From NCBI RefSeq assembly GCF_014649915.1, contig NZ_BMTY01000014.1:124383-188382 (forward strand): a DNA stretch of 64,000 nucleotides, read 5' to 3'. The stretch comes from Streptomyces toxytricini. Lineage in GTDB: Bacteria; Actinomycetota; Actinomycetes; Streptomycetales; Streptomycetaceae. Each line of letters begins with the position of its first letter. The first letter of the stretch is position 1. Positions 18,922-27,864 of this stretch are shown here, piece after piece. The notes beneath the pieces are model-generated. The model ran no database searches, had not been told where the DNA came from, and saw only the letters and a list, made by a program, of their open reading frames with translations. A program made the translations under genes and the position numbers.

Positions 18922-19449
18922 ATGCTGGAACTCTCCATCCTCGGTTTCCTCTACGAGACCCCGCTGCACGGCTACCAGCTGCGCAAACACATCACCGCCC
19001 TCACCGGCCACGTACGCCCGGTCGGCGAGTCCACGCTGTATCCGGCGATCAAGCGCCTGGAGAAAGCCGGCCTGCTGGTCCGGGAGACACAGCCGGGCCC
19101 GGCCGCCGCCCCGCGGCAGGTCCTGACGCTCACCCCGGCCGGCCGGGACGAACTCCTGCGCCGCCTCGCCGCGGCCGACGGACCCGACATCACCGACGAG
19201 AACCGCTGGTTCACCCTCCTTGCCTTCCTGCGCCACCTCGACGACCCGGCAGCCCAAGCCTCCGTCCTGCGCCGCCGCCTCGCCTTCCTGGAGGAACCGG
19301 CCAGCTTCTTCTATGCCGGCGAGCACCCTCTGCGCGCGGAGGACCTCGACGACCGCTTCCGCCAAGGCATCCTCACGATCGCCCGCGCGACGAGCCAGGC
19401 GGAACTCGCCTGGCTGCGCACCACCCTCACCGACCTCGAGCGCGTCTGA
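18922..19449 (+). CDS. PadR family regulator
   Basis: A 175-residue protein; the start at 18922 (LELSILGFLYETPLHGYQLR) matches the usual PadR beginning, though the ATG at 18904 with GGAAGG close by is also possible. The winged-helix domain (ALTGHVRPVGESTLYPAIKR, LEKAGLLVRE) is followed by a C-terminal dimerisation region (Vir_C-like; FLRHLDDPAAQASVLRRRLA). It probably represses itself and the alpha/beta hydrolase. Confidence 0.88.
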   Translation: MLELSILGFLYETPLHGYQLRKHITALTGHVRPVGESTLYPAIKRLEKAGLLVRETQPGPAAAPRQVLTLTPAGRDELLRRLAAADGPDITDENRWFTLLAFLRHLDDPAAQASVLRRRLAFLEEPASFFYAGEHPLRAEDLDDRFRQGILTIARATSQAELAWLRTTLTDLERV

Positions 19450-19469
19450 GGCCGCCCCTCGGGATCACA

Positions 19470-19655
19470 AGGCGGTGGCGGTCCCCGGGGTGCATACGCC
19501 TTGTCGGCCAGGACCGCGTTGGGCGTGGTCCGGAAGCGGCCGATCCGCCGGGGCACCCGCAACCGGGCGGCGTGTGCGTGTCCGTCGATGGCTCGGCACT
19601 TCAGCCGTGCGCGGGCCGAATCGATCCGCTCCACGACCGAATCCACGGCGGACAC
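19470..19655 (-). mobile_element. transposase remnant (IS5-like)
   Basis: On the minus strand the segment RRIGRFRTTPNAVLADKAYA is typical of the catalytic region of IS5-group DDE transposases, in which the pattern RPRxRPDxVxADKAYSSR is conserved. The flanks are frameshifted, no terminal repeats were found and only about 60 residues remain. It is a fossil of an insertion between the PadR and glyoxalase-like genes. Confidence 0.6.
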
Positions 19656-19714
19656 GGCCCGCGCGGCGGGCGTGGCGCCCGGGTGTGTGCGGGCTGTCGG
19701 GCGATGATGGCGCA

Positions 19715-20350
19715 GTGCGACTTGACCACGTGTCCTATGCGGTGGCCCGCGACAGCTTCGTCTCGACCGTCCAGTGGATCGGATCGGCCCTCGGCGCCGG
19801 GTTCGTCGACGGCGGCGTGCACCCGCGATTCGGCACCCGCAATTTCATCCTGCCGCTGAGCGGCGGCACCTACGTCGAGGTCGTCACCACGCTCGACCAC
19901 CCCGCCGCCGACCGTGCACCCTTCGGCCGGGCGGTCGCGCGCCGCGCTGCCGAGGGCGGCGGCTGGCTCGGATGGGTGGTCGGCGTCGACGACATCACCC
20001 CGATCGAGGACCGTCTCGGCCGCGCCGCGGCCGAGGGCCACCGTGTCCGCCCCGACGGGTTCGACCTGCGCTGGAAGCAGATCGGCCTGCTGGAACTGAT
20101 GGAAGACCCGCAACTGCCCTACTTCCTGCAGTGGCTGGTGCCCAGCGAGGAGCGCCCGAGCGCCGACCCGCGCACCTCCACCACCATCCACGGGCTCTCC
20201 ATCGCCGGCGACGCCGCCTCCATCGCCGAATTCCTGGGCGAGCCGGCCGACCATCCCCTCGACCAGATCGACGTCACCTGGGTCGAGGACGAGGAACCGG
20301 GCCTGGTCTCGGTCGAGTTCGCCACCGCCAACGGCCCGGTCACGATCTGA
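19715..20350 (+). CDS. glyoxalase-like domain protein
   Basis: A 211-residue protein from GTG 19715. It starts with the VOC-type strand RLDHVSYAVARDSFVSTVQW and carries FGTRNFILPLSGGTYVEVVT, which fits the Glyoxalase_3 / glyoxalase-like group of about 200 residues. The C-terminal half (TIHGLSIAGDAASIAEFLGE) is the second module. Substrate and metal ligands cannot be assigned with confidence. It is preceded by the transposase remnant and has no obvious operon partner. Confidence 0.78.
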   Translation: MRLDHVSYAVARDSFVSTVQWIGSALGAGFVDGGVHPRFGTRNFILPLSGGTYVEVVTTLDHPAADRAPFGRAVARRAAEGGGWLGWVVGVDDITPIEDRLGRAAAEGHRVRPDGFDLRWKQIGLLELMEDPQLPYFLQWLVPSEERPSADPRTSTTIHGLSIAGDAASIAEFLGEPADHPLDQIDVTWVEDEEPGLVSVEFATANGPVTI

Positions 20351-20573
20351 CCAAGCTCCAACCGCCCGCGGGGCGGCGGCCTGTGGTCTCCTGGCGATGG
20401 AGAGGACAGCGCCTACCGCTTCACGATGCGCGCCGCCGAGGTGGCAGCCGCGCCGGGCCCGCTTGGCGCCCGTGGCCCAGCGGCAGGTGCACGAAGGGCC
20501 GGGTCCGACGGTCGCAGCGCGCTGCAGCATGCCACCGGGAACCGGAACCTCCTGCTGACCGTCTCCTACGATC

Positions 20574-21071
20574 ATGATCAATGATGCGCGCGACGTGATG
20601 GACGACTGGGAGTCGATATACCAGGGGTACTTCCTCGGGGAGCACGACGAGACCCTGCTGCAGTGCGTGCAGCGACTCGACGAGGCACGTGCCGTCCGCC
20701 CGCGTGATCCGGAGACGACGGCGTTCTACACCCTGGGCCTCGTGTGGACGTACGCCCACACGTCGTGTGACGCGGACCCGGACGTCGCACGGCAGGTCGT
20801 GGCGGCACTGTCGGCCGCCGCCTCTGACCCCGGCGCCGGGCAGACCGTGTGCCACCACGAGAGCCACCCGTGCGACGACGACCTGGACGCGCACCTGGAG
20901 TCCTTCGAGGTGTGGCTGTCACTGTTGGCCGGTGAATCCGACTACACCTGGGAGGACCTCGACGGTCGCGGCGCCGGAACCGGCCCCGGATCCTCCTGGC
21001 GCTGCCCGCGGAACGTGGCGGGCTTCGCTCAGTCGGCCGCCGACGAAATCGGACGCCACCGGCACTGGTGA
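20574..21071 (+). CDS. hypothetical acidic protein
   Basis: A 165-residue, acidic, helix-rich protein with several Cys and His residues (TVCHHESHPCDDDLDAHLES, WRCPRNVAGFAQ). Possible starts are the ATG at 20574 or at 20598. Codon use is gene-like. I do not recognise the family. In the 220 bases before it, a short segment (DSAYRFTMRAAEVAA) shows coding bias and its frame overlaps the start, perhaps a remnant. Confidence 0.6.
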   Translation: MINDARDVMDDWESIYQGYFLGEHDETLLQCVQRLDEARAVRPRDPETTAFYTLGLVWTYAHTSCDADPDVARQVVAALSAAASDPGAGQTVCHHESHPCDDDLDAHLESFEVWLSLLAGESDYTWEDLDGRGAGTGPGSSWRCPRNVAGFAQSAADEIGRHRHW

Positions 21072-21398
21072 TCCGCCACGGGCGCCCGGCCCCCGCACCG
21101 GACAGGAGGACCATGCCGCAGCGGTCCCTTCGGCGGACTCCGAGTTCCGCCTGGCCGGGACCGGACCGTGTGCGGCATCCGCCACGCCGACGATCGCCGG
21201 CGAGGAATGCCCTGCCTCCACACCACTGCTGCGCCGCTGAAGGGGAGTCCGGCCGAGCTGCCTGCGGGGGGTCTCCTGCCTCCCGGCCGGTGCCGTGGCA
21301 GCCGGCGCCGTGCTCGGCGGCAGGCACGATGTCGATGGTGTGGCAGGGTAGTGGGGCATGTGGGCCTTCGGGGCCTGGGAACGTGAAAGGGGTATGTC
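21072..21398. other. intergenic region, no gene seen
   Basis: About 330 bases between the hypothetical acidic protein and the EF-hand gene. No convincing gene, repeat or strong palindrome is seen. It should contain the EF-hand promoter and leader (AAAGGGG ribosome-binding site just before 21399). Confidence 0.4.
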
Positions 21399-21602
21399 GT
21401 GAACGAGGCCGAGCTCAGGGCGCTGTTCGATCAGATCGACACGGACGGCGACGGGCGGATCAACATCGTCGAGCTGGCGGAGGGGTTCAAGGCCGAGGGC
21501 GCTCAGGGGCACCTTGCCGAAGAGGTCAAGAAGGCCATGGCGGCCGACGCGAACCACGACGGAGTCCTCGACTTCGAGGAGTTCCGCACCCTGCTGAAGT
21601 AG
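21399..21602 (+). CDS. EF-hand calcium-binding protein
   Basis: A 67-residue protein from GTG 21399, with AAAGGGG 7 bases upstream. It contains two canonical EF-hand loops: DTDGDGRINIVE (residues about 19-30) and DANHDGVLDFEE (about 51-62), each with Asp at positions 1, 3 and 5 and Glu at 12. Small calerythrin/calmodulin-like proteins of this size occur across Streptomyces and may buffer or signal calcium in the cytoplasm. It has no neighbours in the same direction before the terminator. Confidence 0.9.
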   Translation: MNEAELRALFDQIDTDGDGRINIVELAEGFKAEGAQGHLAEEVKKAMAADANHDGVLDFEEFRTLLK

Positions 21603-21637
21603 CGGCAGGCGCGCGCGTGCGCGCAAGCCCAAGGCGC

Positions 21638-21674
21638 CCTGGGCAAGCCGCCTGCGAAAGGCGGCTTGCCCAGG
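21638..21674. terminator. strong terminator hairpin
   Basis: A perfect 16-bp stem (CCTGGGCAAGCCGCCT and its complement) with a 5-base loop lies between the EF-hand gene (plus, ends 21602) and the rph gene (minus, ends 21857), serving one or both. Confidence 0.85.
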
Positions 21675-21856
21675 CACTGCCGTGACGGGCCGTCCCTTAC
21701 CTGGCGCAGGACGTCGGCGACCGCAGGCCGCGGCCGCGGCCTCGTCCGGCTGGACGCCGTCGGGGCGGGCCCCGTCGTGGTCCCGGTGGACCGGCACCGC
21801 GCACCTCCGCACACGACCCCGCGGCCGGCCACGCCCGGTGCGCCCGGTGGGGCCGG

Positions 21857-24469
21857 TCAGGGGAGGATCTCGATGTACCCGTCTGCGCCGTGCACGCGGA
21901 TCCGCTGGCCGTCCCGGATCAGGCGGGTGGCCCGCTCCACGCCGACGACGGCCGGCAGGCCGTACTCCCGGGCGATCACCGCGCCGTGGGTCATCAGGCC
22001 GCCCACCTCGGTCACCAGGCCCGCGATCCGCACGAACAGCGGCGACCAGCTGGGGTCGGTGAAGGCGGTGACCAGGATGTCGCCCGGTTCGAGTTCGGCG
22101 TCCGCCATGTCGAGGACGACCCGGGCCCGCCCTTCGACGGTCCCGGCCGAGACCGCCACGCCGGCCAGGGCACCGGCCGGGACGCCCTCCCGGCGGTAGG
22201 ACCCGGTGAGGGCCTCGCCGTCCGAGGTGAGCACCCGGGGCGGGGTGAGGTCCAGGTGCGCCCGGTACGCATCCTTGCGCTGCCGCACGAGCCGCGGGTC
22301 GACCCGCCGACCGGAGCGCACGACGTCGTCGAGCTCCTGGAAGGTGAGGTGGAAGACGTCCTCCCGCTCGGCGAGCACGCCCGTCTTGACCAGGCGTTCG
22401 GCCTCCCGCATCAGGGCCTGCTTGTAGACGAAGTAGCGGCTGACGATGGCGTACTTGGGGTACTCCCGGTACCCGATGAAGGTCCGGACCCGGTCGATCA
22501 TCCGCCGGGTCTCGTCGGCCTTGCGGTCCCCGTCCGGCAGGGCGCGCAGGCGTGCCAGCACGTCCTGTTCCTTCCTGTGCGCCTTCTGCCGTCCCAGCTC
22601 GAAGCGGCGTTCGGCGGCACCCGGTGCGAAGGTGCGCACGTGGTCGAGGATCACGGGGACCAGCGCGCCGGGGCATTCGCGCCAGCGGGGCCGGGTGATG
22701 TCGATCTCGCCGACGCAGCGCATGCCGTACCGGTCCAGGTAGGCCTCGATGGCGTCGCGTGCCTCGGGCCCTCCCGGGAGCTTCGCCAGCTCCTCGAGGA
22801 AGCCGTCGTCCTGCACGTCATGCAGGTACGCCACCACCTCCGGCAGCGGGCGGATGACGTCCGCGACGTCGAGGAGGGCCAGTCCCATCTGCGAGGTGAT
22901 GTTGCCGGGGGCGGACAGCGTCAGCGTGTCGGCGGCGTTCTTCTCTCCCAGCCAATCCTCGAGCTTGTCGTTGAGCCACCACGTGGCCTCCATGCCCGCC
23001 ATGATCGCCTGCATGCTCAGGGGATCGCTCAGGAGGCGCTTGTGCTCCTCGAAGGCTTCCGGCAGGAAGTCGAACAGCGCCGGTCCGCTCTTCGTCCGGA
23101 TGTCGCGTTCCAGGGCGGCAAGGGAGGCCCGGCTGCGTTCGATCAGGTCGGCGACGATGGCCGGATCGGTCTCGACGGGCTCGGGCGCACCGCCACCGCC
23201 CGGCGGCGGCCCGCCCGCTCCCGGGGCCGGCCGGGGGAGCGGGGGAACGAAGCCGTCGCGGTCGAGGACCGTCTCCAAGGCGTCCCTGACCAGCGGGTCG
23301 CCCTTGCCGAGGGCGTCCAGCAGGGCGGCACGGCTTGCGGGCGAGGCCAGGCGCTGGGTGACGTCCACGAACAGCCGCCCGCCGGCCTCGTGCATCGGCA
23401 CCATCGCCGTCAGCTGCCACATGGAGAACCCCAGCGCCTTCATGGGGTCCGTCATCATCTGCGCGTGGCCGACGGAGACGTAGACGCGGTTGTCCCGGTC
23501 GCCCCTCTGCGGTACGGGGAACAGCGTCGTGATCGGCCGGCTCTGCACGATCCGGAAGCCGTCGTCCACCAGGCACCATTCGATGTCCTGGGGGCGGCCG
23601 AAGTGCGCTTCGATCCGCCGTCCGAGCTCGACCAGCCGCAGGGCCTGCGCATCCGTCAGCGCCGGCTGCTCCTGCTCCTCCGGGTGGACCGCCACCTCGT
23701 GCGTGCCGCCGGCCGGCCGGGCGGTCAGGGCGCGCTGCTTCGCGGCGATCTTCCGGGCGACGATCCTGCCGTCGCGCACGCTGAGGACGTCCGGATTCAC
23801 CAGGCCGGAGACCAGCGCCTCGCCGAGGCCGAATGCGGCGTCGATGGTGGCGACCTTCCGGTTGCCGGTGACGGGGTCGGCCGTGAACAGGACGCCGGAC
23901 GCCTGCGGGAAGGCCATCTGCTGCACGACCACGGCCATGTGGACCGTACGGTGGTCGATGCCGTTGCGACGGCGGTAGGCCACGGCGCGCTCGGTGAACA
24001 GCGAGGCCCAGCACCGGCTGATGTGCCGGAGGACCGCCGTCGGCCCGACGACGTTGAGGTACGTGTCGTGCTGGCCGGCGAAGGAGGCCGTCGGCATGTC
24101 CTCGGCCGTGGCGCTGGACCGGACGGCGTAGGCGGCCCGTTCGCCGGAGCGGGCAAGTGCGCGGGTGATCGCCGCCGCGAGGTCGTCCGGCACCGCGGTT
24201 TCCTCGATGGTCCGGCGGATCTGCGCACTGAGCGCGCGGACCGCTTCCCGGTCGTCCGGGTCCGCATGCGACAACCGATCGAGCAGGTCGCCGACCGAGG
24301 GTGCCTGCGCGACGATCCGCCGGAAGGCCTCGGTCGTCACGCAGAAGCCCGCCGGCACGCGGACCCCTTCGATGCGGGACAGCGTGCCCAGGTGTGCGGC
24401 CTTGCCGCCGAAGGTCGCGGTCCGGGTCTCGTCCACCTCGTGAAGGCTCCACACGTACTGCTCGTTCAC
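21857..24469 (-). CDS. rph: rifamycin-inactivating phosphotransferase
   Basis: An 870-residue protein from GTG 24469, with AGGAGG 7-8 bases upstream. It has the three-domain layout of rifampin phosphotransferases: an ATP-grasp domain (GGKAAHLGTLSRIEGVRVPA near residue 22; VRSSATAEDMPTASFAGQHD), a long central rifampin-binding region (about 315-755), and a C-terminal swivelling His domain with GGLMTHGAVIAREYGLPAVV, the phosphorylated His being residue 828. Family knowledge: these enzymes transfer the beta-phosphate of ATP to the C21 hydroxyl of rifamycins. Length and the IEGVRVPAGFC motif separate it from pyruvate-water dikinases, which share the domain fold. The upstream element resembles the rifamycin-associated element, so induction by rifamycins is likely. 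Confidence 0.88.
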   Translation of the reverse strand: MNEQYVWSLHEVDETRTATFGGKAAHLGTLSRIEGVRVPAGFCVTTEAFRRIVAQAPSVGDLLDRLSHADPDDREAVRALSAQIRRTIEETAVPDDLAAAITRALARSGERAAYAVRSSATAEDMPTASFAGQHDTYLNVVGPTAVLRHISRCWASLFTERAVAYRRRNGIDHRTVHMAVVVQQMAFPQASGVLFTADPVTGNRKVATIDAAFGLGEALVSGLVNPDVLSVRDGRIVARKIAAKQRALTARPAGGTHEVAVHPEEQEQPALTDAQALRLVELGRRIEAHFGRPQDIEWCLVDDGFRIVQSRPITTLFPVPQRGDRDNRVYVSVGHAQMMTDPMKALGFSMWQLTAMVPMHEAGGRLFVDVTQRLASPASRAALLDALGKGDPLVRDALETVLDRDGFVPPLPRPAPGAGGPPPGGGGAPEPVETDPAIVADLIERSRASLAALERDIRTKSGPALFDFLPEAFEEHKRLLSDPLSMQAIMAGMEATWWLNDKLEDWLGEKNAADTLTLSAPGNITSQMGLALLDVADVIRPLPEVVAYLHDVQDDGFLEELAKLPGGPEARDAIEAYLDRYGMRCVGEIDITRPRWRECPGALVPVILDHVRTFAPGAAERRFELGRQKAHRKEQDVLARLRALPDGDRKADETRRMIDRVRTFIGYREYPKYAIVSRYFVYKQALMREAERLVKTGVLAEREDVFHLTFQELDDVVRSGRRVDPRLVRQRKDAYRAHLDLTPPRVLTSDGEALTGSYRREGVPAGALAGVAVSAGTVEGRARVVLDMADAELEPGDILVTAFTDPSWSPLFVRIAGLVTEVGGLMTHGAVIAREYGLPAVVGVERATRLIRDGQRIRVHGADGYIEILP

Positions 24470-24520
24470 TGCGCTGCCTCCTGGGCGGTCATTGGCTCGG
24501 GCAGCGATTCTGCGCCCTGC

Positions 24521-24544
24521 CCGGGGCCTTGCGGCAAGCCCCGG
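24521..24544 (-). promoter_or_regulatory. rifamycin-associated element (RAE)-like inverted repeat
   Basis: About 52 bases upstream of rph the minus strand reads GGGGCTTGCCGCAAGGCCCC, flanked by CC/GG: an imperfect dyad. From memory it differs from the published RAE consensus by about one central base. RAEs precede rifamycin-inactivating genes and mediate rifamycin induction. A TATA-like -10 (TTATAG) lies just upstream of it on the minus strand. Confidence 0.7.
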
Positions 24545-24565
24545 GGTGCGCTATAAGTTGAGAGC

Positions 24566-24589
24566 GGCAAGGAGAGCACTCTCCTTGCC
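24566..24589. promoter_or_regulatory. 24-bp perfect palindrome upstream of rph
   Basis: Two 11-bp arms (GGCAAGGAGAG and CTCTCCTTGCC) separated by CA. It lies between the stop of the HD-domain gene (24653) and the RAE-like element, overlapping where the rph -35 would be. It could be an operator for rph or the terminator of the HD-domain gene; the 2-base spacer disfavours a simple hairpin loop. Confidence 0.55.
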
Positions 24590-24652
24590 ATTGCCGTTTC
24601 CGGCCCGCCGCGGCACGGGGCACCGCGGCATCGGTCCTACCACGGGATGCCG

Positions 24653-25348
24653 TCAGGCGGTGGGAGTGTCCGGGTGGGCAGGCGGCCGGTCGCCCCAGCC
24701 GGCCTCGGCGATCAGGTCGTACCAGTCGGGCAGCGCGCCGGGCGGCAGGTGGCGGCGCAGGAGCTGGCCGGGGAAGCTGAGCGGGCCGGCCTTCGCCGGG
24801 TTGGCCAGAGCCTGGCGGGTGATCAGGTCCGTCATCTCGTACGCGAGATCAGTGCGCGGGAACGCGGCGTGCACGCGGTCGGCGAAGCCCGCGGGGAGGC
24901 TCTCCCTGCCCAGGCCCAGAACGTCCACCGTGATGCCTGCATGGGCCAGTGCGACTTCCGGCCCCTTGCGGGAGGCGATGCCCACCGACGTGTGCAGGGC
25001 GATGGCGTCCCAGACCACCGTCACCGCACCCTCATCGGTGCCGCGCTCACGAAGGAAGCGCGCCGCCAGATCCGCACCGTCGACTTCGAACCGCTGGTCT
25101 CCGTTGCCCTGTTCGGACAGCCCCAGGTCATGCAGGACACAGCTCAGGAAGACCAGCTCGTCGTCGAAGTCCTCTCCAGCCTTCATGCCGTCGTGGTCCG
25201 CGAGCGCCCGGGCGAAGAGATAGCTGCGCACGCTGTGTCGGAAGATGACCTCGGGCTCCACGTCCTCGGCATGGCGCAGGGCTTGGGCGGCCAGCTCCGT
25301 GCGGGGCAGGTCGAATGCGTCGTAGACGGCAGGCAGGGGGACAGCCAT
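24653..25348 (-). CDS. HD-domain phosphohydrolase / cyanamide-hydratase-like
   Basis: A 231-residue protein, ATG at 25348 with GAGGAG 8 bases upstream. HD metal ligands are visible: VIFRHSVRSYLFARALADHD (first His), VLHDLGLSEQ (His-Asp), and later DAIALHTSVGIAS and LAHAGITVDVLGL. This matches the HD family containing cyanamide hydratase-like enzymes, which is broad; the substrate is unknown. It is divergent from the GlxA-type regulator and reads toward rph. Confidence 0.82.
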   Translation of the reverse strand: MAVPLPAVYDAFDLPRTELAAQALRHAEDVEPEVIFRHSVRSYLFARALADHDGMKAGEDFDDELVFLSCVLHDLGLSEQGNGDQRFEVDGADLAARFLRERGTDEGAVTVVWDAIALHTSVGIASRKGPEVALAHAGITVDVLGLGRESLPAGFADRVHAAFPRTDLAYEMTDLITRQALANPAKAGPLSFPGQLLRRHLPPGALPDWYDLIAEAGWGDRPPAHPDTPTA

Positions 25349-25451
25349 CGCAGCGACTCCTCATGTGTGACAGCGGGGAACCTCTTGATCGTGCGGCCCC
25401 CCGCGCCGCCCGGCCAGCGGCCGCAATGCCGTCATGCGCTAAATTCTGGCC

Positions 25452-26573
25452 ATGACCATCAAGGTGGCCGTACTCGCACTGGACGGCGTCGTCCCCTTCG
25501 AACTGTCCACCCCCGGCCAGGTCTTCGGCACCGCCAACGAGGCCGCCGGCACCCCGCACTACGAACTCCGGGTCTGTGCTCCCGGCCGCAGCGCAACGAC
25601 CTCCCCCGAGCACGGCGCGTTCCGGATCGGCACCCCGTACGGCCTCGAGGGCATCGCCGAGGCCGACACCGTCGTCATCCCCGCCCACGCCGGCTTCCTG
25701 GCACCCCCGCCCCCTGCCGTCATCGAGGCGCTGCAGCAGGTGGCGGCGCGGGGGGCGCGCCTGGCAGCCGTATGCGTCGGCGCCTTCACCCTGGCCGCCA
25801 CCGGTCTGCTCGACGGATACCGCGCCACGACACACTGGCAGTACGCCGACGCGCTCGCCCGCCGCCATCCGCGCATCGTCGTCGATCCCGCCGTGCTCTT
25901 CGTCGACCACGGCCGTCTGCTCACATCGGCCGGGGTGGCCGCCGGACTGGACCTGTGTCTGCACCTGGTGCGCCACGACCTCGGCGCGGCACCGGCGGCC
26001 GCCACCGCCCGGCGCATCGTCATGCCCCTCCAGCGCGACGGCGGTCAGGCCCAGTACATCGAACGCCCCACGGCCCCGACCGATCCCGGCGCGCTGCAGC
26101 CCGTCATGCAGTGGATGGAGGGCCGCCTCGACCGCCCCCTCACACTGGCCGAGATCGCCGGCCACGCCAAGATCAGTGTCCGGACGCTCAATCGCCAGTT
26201 CCGGGCCCAAACCGGGGCGACCCCGCTGCAATGGCTGCTGAGTGCCCGCATAGACCGCGTCCGGCTGCTGCTGGAGACCACCGACCTGCCCGTCACGCTG
26301 CTCGCCGACCGCACCGGATTCGGCTCACCGGCGACCCTGCGCCACCACTTCACCCGCCACACCGGAACCTCCCCCTACGCCTACCGGGCAGCCTTCCGGC
26401 AACGAGGCCCCGGCGAAGAGGGAGGCGGTCCTTCACGGGCGCCCCACACCCCAGGCGGCCGCCGGCTGGCAACGGCAGCAGTCCCCGAAGGCGTTGGGGC
26501 TCGGCGGGGAGCGTCCCCACGAGCCGGAGCCGGTGCCCGCTCAGGCAGCGGCAGCCCTCTCCACCAGGGGTAG
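25452..26573 (+). CDS. GlxA-type AraC family regulator (DJ-1/PfpI fusion)
   Basis: A 373-residue regulator. The N-terminal half is a DJ-1/PfpI amidotransferase-like domain (VAVLALDGVVPFELSTPGQV; ARLAAVCVGAFTLAATGLLD with the family Cys). The C-terminal half has two AraC helix-turn-helix motifs (LTLAEIAGHAKISVRTLNRQ and LLADRTGFGSPATLRHHFTR). About 50 Pro/Arg/Gly-rich residues extend past the normal family end. A TAAATT -10-like box at 25440-25445 is placed so that transcription would begin at or next to the ATG, suggesting a leaderless mRNA. It probably regulates the divergent HD-domain gene. Confidence 0.87.
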   Translation: MTIKVAVLALDGVVPFELSTPGQVFGTANEAAGTPHYELRVCAPGRSATTSPEHGAFRIGTPYGLEGIAEADTVVIPAHAGFLAPPPPAVIEALQQVAARGARLAAVCVGAFTLAATGLLDGYRATTHWQYADALARRHPRIVVDPAVLFVDHGRLLTSAGVAAGLDLCLHLVRHDLGAAPAAATARRIVMPLQRDGGQAQYIERPTAPTDPGALQPVMQWMEGRLDRPLTLAEIAGHAKISVRTLNRQFRAQTGATPLQWLLSARIDRVRLLLETTDLPVTLLADRTGFGSPATLRHHFTRHTGTSPYAYRAAFRQRGPGEEGGGPSRAPHTPGGRRLATAAVPEGVGARRGASPRAGAGARSGSGSPLHQG

Positions 26574-26622
26574 GCCACACTCGGCGGCGCCGGGGTCGGG
26601 CGGTGTGCGGCCGGCCGGCGGC

Positions 26623-27864
26623 TTACCCGGGCACGGGGCGCCGGTGACGCAACCGTGCGGCAGCGGCCAGGACCGGGATGCACACGGCGGTGGCGGCGGC
26701 GCCGGCCGCGGTGTCGGTGGCGAGGATCAACCGGACGGTTCTCATGGCGAGGGTCAGGACCTCGCTGCCCCGCCGGCGCATGTCCGCTTCGAACCGGTGC
26801 ACGGCGTCGACCGGAGCGGTCCGGCCGTCGCAGAGGTGCCGGATCAGGTCGGCGGCATCGCGGATGGCCGCTCCCGCCCCCATCCCGGCGGTGGGCGGCG
26901 TGGCGTGGACGGCGTCGCCGAGCGCGGTGACCGGACCCGCGGACCACGGCGCGAGCTCGGCGGCACGCGTCGCGGCGGCGTTGAAGCGGTACGCGGCCAG
27001 GCCGTGCGGATCGGCGCGGGCGATGACCTCCAGCGTGTGCTCGGCCCAGCGCCGCTCACGGAACAGCCCCACGAGCGCATCCCGCAACGCGCCGCCCTGC
27101 AGGCCCCGCAGGCCGGCCGCGACGGATTCGGGGAACATGGCACCCCAGATGTAGGTGGGTCCGGTGGTGACGGACATCCGCAGCTCCGGAGCGTCCAGCG
27201 CGGCGTTGCCGACCGGATCCAGGTAGCCGACGTACAGCCCCGCGCCCCGCGGGCCGACCGACATCCCGGAACGCCGTCCGAGCCGCTCCCGCTCACCGCG
27301 ACTCAGATCCCCCCGCAGCGTCCGCCCGGAGAATCCGACGATGCCGGCCGGGCTGTTGGTCGGGCCGCCCGCCAGATGCCGGGCGACCACGGAGCGGGCA
27401 CCGTCCGCTCCCACCACCAGATCCCCGGCGGCGGAGGCGCCGTCGGCGAACAGCACACGGGGCCCGCCGTCACCCGCTGCGATCCCGGCCACCGTCCGCC
27501 CCAGATGCAGGTCCGCGCCGACTTCCTGCGCCAGCAGCGTGCGCAGGGTGATCCGGTCGACATCGATACCCGCGTCACCGCGGAGATCCGGTCCGTGGCC
27601 GAGCAGCCGGCCGCGGCGGTCCCAGTACGCGTCCCGGTCGCGCAGCCGCAGCGCGGACGCCGAGGCCAGCAGCCGCCGCATGGTCTCCGGGGCCACCAGC
27701 TCCCGCAGCGCCGCCTGGGCCCGCCCGTCCAGGGTGAGGTGGTAGCCGCCCGTCGCCCGGACGTCGCCGTCCCGCTCGAACACCGCCACCTCGAACCCCC
27801 TGCGGCGCAGCCCCGCCCCCAGCGCGAGCCCGCCGATCCCGCCACCCACCACCACGACACGCAT
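26623..27864 (-). CDS. FAD-dependent aromatic-type monooxygenase
   Basis: A 413-residue flavoprotein. The ATG at 27864 is chosen over that at 27870 because GAGGAG then has correct spacing. FAD-binding GxGxxG appears at the start (VVVVGGGIGGLALGAGLRRR), the DG motif as DLVVGADGARSVVARHLA, and the second FAD motif as TALGDAVHATPPTAGMGAGA. This is the group A flavin monooxygenase pattern (PHBH-like / TetX-like). The C-terminus has a hydrophobic stretch (GAAATAVCIPVLAAAARL). The substrate is unknown; oxidative modification of an antibiotic or aromatic is possible. It is divergent from a WYL regulator. Confidence 0.88.
   Translation of the reverse strand: MRVVVVGGGIGGLALGAGLRRRGFEVAVFERDGDVRATGGYHLTLDGRAQAALRELVAPETMRRLLASASALRLRDRDAYWDRRGRLLGHGPDLRGDAGIDVDRITLRTLLAQEVGADLHLGRTVAGIAAGDGGPRVLFADGASAAGDLVVGADGARSVVARHLAGGPTNSPAGIVGFSGRTLRGDLSRGERERLGRRSGMSVGPRGAGLYVGYLDPVGNAALDAPELRMSVTTGPTYIWGAMFPESVAAGLRGLQGGALRDALVGLFRERRWAEHTLEVIARADPHGLAAYRFNAAATRAAELAPWSAGPVTALGDAVHATPPTAGMGAGAAIRDAADLIRHLCDGRTAPVDAVHRFEADMRRRGSEVLTLAMRTVRLILATDTAAGAAATAVCIPVLAAAARLRHRRPVPG

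Noticed and set aside
21857-24469. Phosphoenolpyruvate synthase
   Set aside because: The fold is shared, but length, the IEGVRVPAGFC segment, the central domain and the RAE-like upstream element favour a rifamycin phosphotransferase.
21890-24556. Long plus-strand open frame opposite rph
   Set aside because: Same reason: antisense shadow of a gene with intact family motifs.
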